The position numbers were made by a program, and so were the translations under genes. A stretch of DNA of 9,669 nucleotides from Hyphomicrobiales bacterium (lineage in GTDB: Bacteria > Pseudomonadota > Alphaproteobacteria > Rhizobiales > Devosiaceae). The notes below the pieces were generated by a model. The model did no database searches and had not been told where the DNA came from. It worked only from the letters and a program-made list of their open reading frames with translations. How positions within the stretch are numbered: position 1 is the first letter of the stretch; each line of letters starts with the position of its first letter. Shown here one piece after another: positions 1-5,489 of this stretch. The stretch spans positions 1-9,669 of the forward strand of contig JAQGKB010000177.1 of assembly GCA_028290345.1 (NCBI GenBank), in the 5' to 3' direction.

Positions 1-209
1 TCTGCCGTCGGGGCGCTTGCGAAGCCGGGAACTACCGTGGCGATGTCTTCGCCGAGCGTCGTCTCACGCGAGCGGCCCCACAAGGCTTCGGCGGCGGCAT
101 TGAAGAGGACGATGCGATCTTTCGGATCGACAATGATCACGGCGTCGGCAAGGTGCTCAAACGCCGCGAGATGCACGGTGCGCGTCCGGTCTTGATCCAC
201 ACGCTTCAT
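1..209 (-). CDS. PAS-domain sensory protein, N-terminal fragment (cut by window edge)
   Basis: The visible 69 residues begin MKRVDQDRTRTVHLAAFEHL and form the first part of a PAS sensor fold. The segment from about residue 14 has the typical pattern 'LADAVIIVDPKDRIVLFNAAAE' followed by LWGRSRE and a G-x-D-I turn; FNAAAEALWG is a classic PAS signature. PAS domains bind small ligands or cofactors, or mediate contacts, and usually feed an output domain. That domain lies beyond the left edge, so it could be a histidine kinase, a GGDEF/EAL protein or a chemotaxis receptor. There is no signal peptide or membrane segment before the PAS domain, so this part is cytoplasmic. The ATG at 209 has an AGGA box 8 bases upstream on the coding strand. 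The gene diverges from the alpha/beta hydrolase across a long non-coding gap. The PAS call is firm; the full function is unknown. Confidence 0.85.
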   Translation of the reverse strand, partial: MKRVDQDRTRTVHLAAFEHLADAVIIVDPKDRIVLFNAAAEALWGRSRETTLGEDIATVVPGFASAPTA

Positions 210-230
210 AGTCACGGTCCTAGGTATTCA

Positions 231-250
231 CTCCGGCAATAATGCCGGGG
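231..250. repeat. Inverted repeat (hairpin) just upstream of the PAS gene
   Basis: CCGGCA (233-238) and TGCCGG (243-248) form a perfect 6-bp stem around ATAA. It extends to 8 pairs (231-250) if one G-T pair is allowed. A second, competing stem, CCGGG (245-249) with CCCGG (259-263), overlaps its right arm. The element ends about 22 bases upstream of the PAS gene start. It could be an operator or a leader hairpin; there is no T run to make it a standard terminator. Confidence 0.4.
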
Positions 251-565
251 CGTCTATGCCCGGAACCTTGAAGTGCAACTGGTGAAGAAATTCGCTATTC
301 AAGCCCGATTGCATAGCCCCAATCACCTTATAGTTGCCGGACCGTTGATGGCCTCGGACCAATTCCAGGGAATGGCAGGCGTGGATTCGGCAGCGGTCGG
401 CAAGGAAGATGGTTGGGGCGAGCCCAGGGATGACCAGTCTGGGGAGTTGCCCGGTTTATCCTGGCAATGCAGCCTTGCCTGCCATGATGTGTGCGGCACC
501 GGAGGCTACAATTGCGCAAGTTTGACAGACCAGAAAAATAGTTCTGTTTGGCTTTGCTGCTGAAT

Positions 566-594
566 TTGACCGTCTCTAGCACAAATTGCTTATG
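566..594 (+). promoter_or_regulatory. Candidate sigma-70-type promoter for the alpha/beta hydrolase
   Basis: TTGACC at 566-571, a 17-base spacer, then CTTATG at 589-594 resembles alphaproteobacterial housekeeping promoters (TTGAC, then a CTATAT-like box). It points toward the hydrolase and would leave a leader of about 130 bases. A second TTGACA at 522-527 lacks a good -10 partner. This is a pattern match only. Confidence 0.25.
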
Positions 595-731
595 GCCAGT
601 GCCTTCTGGCTGACTAGCGCCTGCCGATCGTCTCGGGATTCCCTGCAACACATTGGCGCCTCGCCGACCTGAGTTGCAGGTCATCGCGGCTGTGTGCAGG
701 CCGATGTTTTTAACCCTTGAGGAGAAACTCG

Positions 732-1511
732 ATGTCGTTATCCAAATTGACGAGCAGGCTGGCCGTTGCTGTTTTGGTATCGACGACCCTGTTCATGTCT
801 GCGGCAGCGGCCCAGGATGCCGCCAAGAAAACAGTGGTTCTCGTGCACGGCGCGTGGGCCGATGGCGGTAGTTGGAGCAAGGTGATTCCGTTGCTCGACC
901 GGGCCGGGCTGACGGTAATTGCCGTGCACAATCCGCTGAATTCGCTGAGCGAAGATGTCGCCAACACCACCCGCGTCATAGACGACCAGACGGGCCCGGT
1001 GATCCTTGTCGGGCACTCCTATGGCGGGATGGTGATTTCCGAGGCGGGCAATAACGACAAGGTCAAGGCGCTAGTCTATGTCGCCGCCTTCGCCCCGGAA
1101 CCAGGCCAATCGGTGAACGCCATTCTGAAGCCGCTCGGCGCGCCGCCGCCGTGGCTGGCGATGCTGCATGTCGATGCCAAGGGCTATACCACCTGGCCGC
1201 GCAAACCGATGGCGCAATATTTCGCCGCCGGGCTGAAACCGGTGGACCAGTTGGTGGTGTGGGCGACGCAGGCACCGACCTTTGGTGGGATCAACGATCA
1301 GGCGGTAGGGCAGACCGTTGCCTATTCCAGCAAGCCGACCTGGTCGGTGGTGTCCGGGAAAGACCAGATCATCCCGCCGCAGCTGCAGTTGCACTTTGCC
1401 GACGTGATGAAATCCACTGTGGTCAAGGTCAACTCCGGGCACCTGCCGATGCTGGCGACGCCGAGGGAAGTGGCCAATGCCATCATCAAGGCGGCAAATT
1501 CGGTGAAATAG
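732..1511 (+). CDS. Exported alpha/beta-hydrolase (EstC-like esterase family)
   Basis: This 259-residue protein is an alpha/beta-hydrolase-fold enzyme of the EstC/AB-hydrolase_6 type, probably an esterase or related hydrolase of unknown substrate. A Sec-type signal peptide is clear: basic start (SKLTSR), hydrophobic LAVAVLVSTTLFMSAAAA, with likely cleavage before Q28, so it should act in the periplasm or outside the cell. The mature part starts with the HGAW oxyanion-hole region (H39). The nucleophile elbow is G-H-S-Y-G-G with Ser96. The likely acid is Asp211 in SGKDQIIPP and the base is His237 in NSGHLPML, so the triad is complete. The ATG at 732 is chosen over an in-frame TTG at 717 because GAGGAG sits 7 bases before it. 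The gene diverges from the PAS gene and converges on dxs. Many relatives of this family are cytoplasmic, so the signal peptide is notable. Confidence 0.9.
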   Translation: MSLSKLTSRLAVAVLVSTTLFMSAAAAQDAAKKTVVLVHGAWADGGSWSKVIPLLDRAGLTVIAVHNPLNSLSEDVANTTRVIDDQTGPVILVGHSYGGMVISEAGNNDKVKALVYVAAFAPEPGQSVNAILKPLGAPPPWLAMLHVDAKGYTTWPRKPMAQYFAAGLKPVDQLVVWATQAPTFGGINDQAVGQTVAYSSKPTWSVVSGKDQIIPPQLQLHFADVMKSTVVKVNSGHLPMLATPREVANAIIKAANSVK

Positions 1512-1529
1512 TCGCCCCTGGCGGCCCCG

Positions 1530-3470
1530 TCACGGCGCCTTGTCGCGGCCGAGGTTGAGGGCGCGCAGCGCGCCATCCTCGGTACCCAGTGCCTGCAGCA
1601 CGGCCGCGACGATGCCGGCCCGGTCGAGGCCGGCCTCGGCGTACATGTCGGCCTGGCTCGCCTGCTCGGTAAAATGGTCCGGAATCATCAGCGGGCGGAA
1701 ACGCAGCTTGCCGTCAAGCAGGCCGTTGCGGGCGAGGAACACGGCGACGTGGCTGCCGAAGCCGCCGAGACCGCCTTCCTCGATGGTCAGCAACACCTCG
1801 TGTTCGCGCGCCAGGCGCGCGATCAGCGCTTCGTCCAGCGGCTTCATGAAGCGGGCATCGGCGATGGTGGGGTTGAGGCCGAAGGCGGCGAGGCGCTCGG
1901 CGGCGGCGATGGTCTCGCCCAGGCGCGTGCCATAGGAGAGCAGCGCAACGGTCGCGCCTTCCTTGATGATGCGGCCCTTGCCGATTTCGAGCACGCTGCC
2001 GCGCACCGGCATTTCAACGCCAAAGCCGTCGCCGCGCGGATAGCGGAACGCGATCGGGCCCTCGTCATAGGCCGTGGCGGTCGCAACCATATGGCGTAGC
2101 TCGGCTTCGTCGCCCGCCGCCATCAGCACCAGGCCGGGTATCGCGCCGAGATAGGTTGTATCGTAGTTGCCGGCATGGGTCGGCCCGTCGGCGCCGACAT
2201 AGCCGGCGCGGTCGATGGCAAAGCGCACCGGCAGCTTCTGGATGGCGACGTCGTGGATCACCTGGTCATAGGCGCGCTGCAGGAAAGTGGAATAAATGGC
2301 GCAGAACGGTTTCAAGCCCTCGGACGCGAGGCCGGCCGCGAAGGTCACGGCGTGCTGCTCGGCGATGCCCACATCGAAAGTGCGGGTGGGGAAGAGTTCG
2401 GCGAACTTGTCGAGCCCGGTGCCCGAGGGCATTGCCGCGGTGACGGCCACGATGCGATCGTCCGCCTGGGCTTCCTGGATCAGGGCTTCGGCGAAAACGC
2501 TGGTATAGGATGGGGCGTTGGAGGGCGCCTTGGCCTGGGCGCCAGTGATGACGTTGAATTTTGCAACGCCGTGGTACTTGTCGTCGGACTGTTCGGCGGG
2601 CGCGTAGCCCTTGCCCTTCTTGGTGACGACATGCACCAGGATGGGGCCCTGGCCGGCGTCGCGGACGTTGCTCAGCACCGGCATCAGGTGGTCGAGATTG
2701 TGCCCGTCGATCGGGCCGACATAGTAGAAGCCGAGTTCCTCGAACAGCGTGCCGCCGGTAAAGAAGCTGCGGGCGAACTCCTCCGTACGCCGCGCCGGCT
2801 CGTGGAACACGCGGGGCAAAAGCATTGCCAATTGCTTGGCGGTGTTGCGCAGGCCGCGATAGGCGGGGCCCGAGACCAGCCGCGCGAGGTACGCGCTCAT
2901 CGCCCCGGTCGGCGGGGCGATCGACATGTCGTTGTCGTTGAGGACGACGATCAGCTTGGCGTCCATTGCGCCGGCATTGTTCATCGCCTCATAGGCCATG
3001 CCGGCCGACATGGCTCCGTCGCCGATCACCGAGACGACGTGCCGGTTCTGCCCGCTCAATTCGGAGCCGACGGCCATGCCGAGACCGGCCGAGATCGAGG
3101 TGGAGGAGTGACCGGCGCCGAACGGATCGAAGACGCTTTCGGCGCGGCGGGTAAAGCCGGAGAGGCCGTTCTTCTGCCGCAGCGTGCGGATGCGGTCGCG
3201 CCGGCCGGTGAGGATCTTGTGCGGATAGGCCTGGTGGCCGACATCCCAGATGATGCGGTCGTGCGGGGTATCGAACACGGCGTGCAACGCGACCGTCAGC
3301 TCGATAACGCCGAGGCCAGCGCCAAGGTGGCCGCCGGTGACGGAAACGGCGTCGATCACTTCGGCGCGCAGTTCGTCGGCGAGCCGGCGCAACTGTTCAC
3401 GCGACAGGTTCTTGAGGTCCGCAGTGTCGGAAATGGTATCGAGCAGGGGTGTTAACGGCTTGTCGGACAC
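1530..3470 (-). CDS. dxs: 1-deoxy-D-xylulose-5-phosphate synthase
   Basis: Dxs condenses pyruvate and glyceraldehyde 3-phosphate, using thiamine diphosphate, to give 1-deoxy-D-xylulose 5-phosphate. This is the entry step of the MEP isoprenoid pathway and also feeds thiamine and pyridoxal synthesis; the enzyme is cytosolic. The 646 residues match the usual family length. Visible landmarks include GGHLGAGLG (His48), DVGHQAYPHKILTGR (75-90 region), the thiamine-diphosphate/Mg motif GDGAMSAG at 150-157 with Asn180 in NDNDMSI, and DVGIAEQHA with catalytic Glu371. The C-terminal transketolase domain (IEEGGLGGFGSHV) is intact. The start is GTG at 3470, supported by AAAGGA 8 bases upstream and by the normal N-terminus (LLDTISDTADLKNLS). 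The gene lies 95 bases downstream of the YcbK-like peptidase on the same strand and ends 18 bases from the convergent hydrolase. It may be partly co-transcribed with the peptidase, but a promoter candidate exists between them. Confidence 0.98.
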   Translation of the reverse strand: MSDKPLTPLLDTISDTADLKNLSREQLRRLADELRAEVIDAVSVTGGHLGAGLGVIELTVALHAVFDTPHDRIIWDVGHQAYPHKILTGRRDRIRTLRQKNGLSGFTRRAESVFDPFGAGHSSTSISAGLGMAVGSELSGQNRHVVSVIGDGAMSAGMAYEAMNNAGAMDAKLIVVLNDNDMSIAPPTGAMSAYLARLVSGPAYRGLRNTAKQLAMLLPRVFHEPARRTEEFARSFFTGGTLFEELGFYYVGPIDGHNLDHLMPVLSNVRDAGQGPILVHVVTKKGKGYAPAEQSDDKYHGVAKFNVITGAQAKAPSNAPSYTSVFAEALIQEAQADDRIVAVTAAMPSGTGLDKFAELFPTRTFDVGIAEQHAVTFAAGLASEGLKPFCAIYSTFLQRAYDQVIHDVAIQKLPVRFAIDRAGYVGADGPTHAGNYDTTYLGAIPGLVLMAAGDEAELRHMVATATAYDEGPIAFRYPRGDGFGVEMPVRGSVLEIGKGRIIKEGATVALLSYGTRLGETIAAAERLAAFGLNPTIADARFMKPLDEALIARLAREHEVLLTIEEGGLGGFGSHVAVFLARNGLLDGKLRFRPLMIPDHFTEQASQADMYAEAGLDRAGIVAAVLQALGTEDGALRALNLGRDKAP

Positions 3471-3482
3471 GCAACCGATCCT

Positions 3483-3496
3483 TTGCCAAGTGGCAA
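3483..3496. promoter_or_regulatory. Palindrome TTGCCA-N2-TGGCAA before dxs
   Basis: A perfect 6+2+6 inverted repeat, TTGCCAAGTGGCAA, sits between the end of the YcbK-like gene and dxs. On the dxs strand it abuts the AAAGGAT ribosome binding site and lies about 12 bases before the GTG. If the promoter candidate at 3502-3529 is real, the palindrome covers the transcription start. It could be a repressor operator or a short RNA hairpin masking the ribosome binding site. No specific regulator was recognised. Confidence 0.45.
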
Positions 3497-3501
3497 CAAA
3501 G

Positions 3502-3529
3502 ATTTAGAGCGCCGGGCAAGGCTTTGCAA
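3502..3529 (-). promoter_or_regulatory. Candidate dxs promoter
   Basis: On the minus strand TTGCAA (3529-3524), a 16-base spacer, and CTAAAT (3507-3502) resemble a -35/-10 pair. Transcription would start about 25 bases before the dxs GTG. No terminator hairpin with a T run follows the upstream gene, so read-through is also possible. Confidence 0.3.
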
Positions 3530-3565
3530 CGACGCGGATGCCACACAGCAAGTAAATAAGACCAA

Positions 3566-5215
3566 TCAGCGGCTCGCGACCACCAGGGGGGCATTATTAT
3601 TGAAGCGCGTGGCGCTCAACATGCCGCGGGGGTTCTGCTCGAAACGCAGCCGGGTGACCAGTGGACCGAGTTCCGTCGCCGGATTGAAATCGGCCTGGTC
3701 GGGCTCGAACATCACGCCATATTCCTTAGAGGTCATGGCGACCGGCTCGACGAAGGTTTCGGTGACGTGGTCGATATCCGGCGCGACGAGGGCGACGGTG
3801 CGGGAGGTAAAGCTCCGGTTCGGCTGGACCGGTTTGCCGGAGCGGTTTGCGAGGGATTGCACGGCGTTGGCGACATCGGACTGCGCCCCGGCGTTGCCCA
3901 CGGCGTTCCACGTGCTGTCGACAAGGCCGCTGAACTGCCGGCGCGGCTCAGGGTTGCCCAGCGACGCCGTCTGCATCGCATCGGTTGCAGGCACCGCATT
4001 CGGATCGGCATTGGCGCGGGCGATGATCATCTGCAAGGCGCGCTCGGCGCCCGGCTCCTGCGTCGGGGCGTAGGCGGTGACGAGGTTGTCGGCCGCCGGC
4101 TTGCTCATCTGGACCCTCGCCGCCGGGATCGGGGCCTCGAGTTGGGCGATGGCCGAGACGGCGGTCTGGCCGGAATTGGCGGGAATATCGGTGCGGGTGG
4201 CGACCATCATCGCCGGCGATTTTTGCGCCGGCACGGGGGCGGCGGGGTCGCTCGCGGCGGTGGCGCCGTTGTCAAGCGGCGCGCTGCCGGTGGTCTGGAA
4301 CGGGATGTTCTGCGGCTCGATGCTGGCGGTCTGGGTCTGGTCGGCGCCGCGATCGGACGGGCGCTGCATCGGGACCGGCGCCTGGAACGCGACGGAATGC
4401 ACCGCTCGCTCGCTCGGGGCGGCGGCCATGTCGGCCGGCCGCTGCGTCAGGCTCGCGAGTTGGATCTGGTTGGAGCCGTTGATAGGGCCGCCGGTCAGTA
4501 CGCCGTTGCTGCAGGGCACCGTGTGACAGCTCTTCCACTGGTTCATCGCGAATTGCCGGCCGGAATCGGAAAGCGGTCGTCCGTCAGTCGGCAGGTGCAG
4601 GGTGCGCCCGTCGGGGAAGACGCGTTCGAGTTGCGCACGGGTCATGCGCGGCCAGGCCCGTACGCCGCCCACATCCATGTGCACGAACGGGCTGCCGGAG
4701 GACGGATAGAAGCCGACGCCGCCAACCTGCTGCTGCATGGCGGTCTCGCGCAGCTTCACCAGCGAAATACCGGGAATGAACATATCCATCGCGTGGCCGA
4801 GGATGTGCTGGGAATGCTCGGCGACGCCGTTGGAGCGGGCTCGCAGATACGCATTGGTGGCCGGCGAACGATAGGCCGAGACGATATTGATCGGCTGGGT
4901 CGCCCCGACCTTCTCATAGACCGTCCAGATCAGGTCGAAAAGTTCAGGCGACATGGTCGTCGGCTGGTTGGTGCGCCAGTCGCGCAAGAAATAGTTGAGC
5001 TTGGCCAGAACCGCGGGGTCGTATTGGCCGTTATGACGGAACGTGAACCGCCCGGTCTCGCCGGTGTGGGTGTGATGCAGGTAAAGCGTACGGTCGCCGC
5101 CGGTGCCGGCGTCGACCTCCACATTGGTTTGCGGCAGGATCACAGCAAACGCCATCATCGTGGCAAATGCGACCCGCGCCAATCTATGCCAATGCAATAT
5201 TGGTATCCCCAACAC
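3566..5215 (-). CDS. YcbK/MepK-like DUF882 (M15-type) murein peptidase with long low-complexity tail
   Basis: The N-terminal ~215 residues are a DUF882/peptidase M15_2 domain, the family of E. coli YcbK (MepK), a periplasmic zinc L,D-endopeptidase acting on 3-3 peptidoglycan cross-links. The substrate here is inferred. A basic segment plus VAFATMMAFAVIL forms a signal or anchor, with possible cleavage after VDA36. Key features are SAYRSPATN (113-121), the zinc motif SQHILGHAMD (His137, Asp144) and FVHMDVG (His179, Asp181). The remaining ~330 residues are rich in Ala, Pro, Gln, Thr and Ser and look disordered; YcbK itself is under 200 residues. Numbering is from the GTG at 5215, which has no clear ribosome binding site. 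A TTG at 5197 has GGGGA 8 bases upstream and gives MHWHRLARV, a good signal peptide, so it may be the true start. It sits downstream of the L,D-transpeptidase on the same strand and upstream of dxs. Confidence 0.9.
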   Translation of the reverse strand: MLGIPILHWHRLARVAFATMMAFAVILPQTNVEVDAGTGGDRTLYLHHTHTGETGRFTFRHNGQYDPAVLAKLNYFLRDWRTNQPTTMSPELFDLIWTVYEKVGATQPINIVSAYRSPATNAYLRARSNGVAEHSQHILGHAMDMFIPGISLVKLRETAMQQQVGGVGFYPSSGSPFVHMDVGGVRAWPRMTRAQLERVFPDGRTLHLPTDGRPLSDSGRQFAMNQWKSCHTVPCSNGVLTGGPINGSNQIQLASLTQRPADMAAAPSERAVHSVAFQAPVPMQRPSDRGADQTQTASIEPQNIPFQTTGSAPLDNGATAASDPAAPVPAQKSPAMMVATRTDIPANSGQTAVSAIAQLEAPIPAARVQMSKPAADNLVTAYAPTQEPGAERALQMIIARANADPNAVPATDAMQTASLGNPEPRRQFSGLVDSTWNAVGNAGAQSDVANAVQSLANRSGKPVQPNRSFTSRTVALVAPDIDHVTETFVEPVAMTSKEYGVMFEPDQADFNPATELGPLVTRLRFEQNPRGMLSATRFNNNAPLVVASR

Positions 5216-5256
5216 GCCGAAAAGAGCCCATGTTATCTACATCGATAGCAAGGAAG

Positions 5257-5296
5257 TTTAGCGAAAAGTCCATTAGACTTTCTTAACGCTAACGCT
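5257..5296. promoter_or_regulatory. Nested inverted repeats and AGCGTT repeats upstream of the YcbK-like gene
   Basis: AAAGTC (5265-5270) and GACTTT (5276-5281) pair around CATTA. They are flanked by TTAGCG (5258-5263) and CGCTAA (5287-5292), giving a nested but slightly offset dyad. On the minus strand the right side also contains a tandem AGCGTT AGCGTT followed by AAGA. A further GTTAGCG lies in opposite orientation at 5385-5391. This is the most structured part of the 274-base gap before the peptidase, about 45-80 bases from its start. It likely holds the promoter or operator, though I cannot fix -35/-10 boxes with confidence. Confidence 0.4.
5281..5293 (-). promoter_or_regulatory. Copy 1 of shared motif GTTAGCGTTAAGA
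   Basis: On the minus strand this reads GTTAGCGTTAAGA. It differs at one position from the motif at 7247-7259 upstream of the L,D-transpeptidase. It lies 66-84 bases before the peptidase start, depending on start choice. A shared transcription factor or promoter element for the two cell-wall genes is the simplest idea. It contains a TTAA half-site, but no good second CtrA half at 7-base spacing. Confidence 0.4.
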
Positions 5297-5399
5297 CCGT
5301 TACAGCCGTTTCCGACCGCCCTCGCCGCCCATTTAGGCAGAAAACGCGGCTGAACCAAGGCGAATTTGCTAATGGGATGTGAACGTTAGCGCCCACCGG

Positions 5400-5416
5400 C
5401 CCGGCGCTGCGCCGGG
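5400..5416. terminator. Strong GC hairpin downstream of the L,D-transpeptidase
   Basis: CCCGGCGC (5400-5407) and GCGCCGGG (5409-5416) are perfect complements around a single T; as RNA this is a 7-bp stem with a CTG loop. It lies about 74 bases past the ldt stop. No T run follows on the minus strand, so termination is only possible, perhaps with Rho. A weaker stem CCGGG/CCCGG at 5465-5480 lies just after the stop and also lacks a T run on the correct side. Confidence 0.3.
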
Positions 5417-5489
5417 GCAACGGGGGCTATGTCGTTGGCGGTACTTGCGTTTGCTAGGTTTTTACCGGGCGTTTACCCGGAGCTTCGAA

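Larger units (their letters stand above)
210..731. other. Long divergent intergenic region without a convincing gene
   Basis: These 522 bases separate the PAS gene from the hydrolase. Short open frames exist on both strands (for example 273-563 plus and 328-684 minus). Their products have no recognisable domain, odd composition and no good ribosome binding site, so I do not call them genes. The region looks less GC-rich than the flanking genes. It contains a hairpin at 231-250, a weaker inverted repeat GCCAG/CTGGC at 595-610, and CAGAA/TTCTG at 531-546. Two TTGAC-type -35-like hexamers lie at 522-527 and 566-571. No tRNA, small-RNA family or terminator with a T run was recognised. Confidence 0.6.

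Noticed and set aside
273..563. 96-residue open frame in the left intergenic gap
   Set aside because: There is no convincing ribosome binding site or recognisable domain, and the composition is unlike the neighbouring genes. The opposite-strand frame at 328-684 is equally unconvincing.
2175..3455. 426-residue open frame on the plus strand
   Set aside because: It is fully antisense to dxs, which has all family motifs. The frame is Gly/Ala/Arg/Val-rich, typical of a high-GC shadow, with no recognised domain.
3767..5248. 493-residue open frame on the plus strand
   Set aside because: It is antisense to the YcbK-like gene and has Arg/Gly/His-rich shadow composition with no domain signature.
5272..5287. 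CtrA full site before the YcbK-like gene
   Set aside because: Only the TTAAC half matches; the partner at 7-base spacing is ATTA, with two mismatches. The ldt upstream copy has no second half at all.
5465..5480. Stem CCGGG/CCCGG just after the ldt stop as an intrinsic terminator
   Set aside because: The T run lies on the wrong side: on the minus strand the stem is followed by TAAAAA, so it is not a standard intrinsic terminator.
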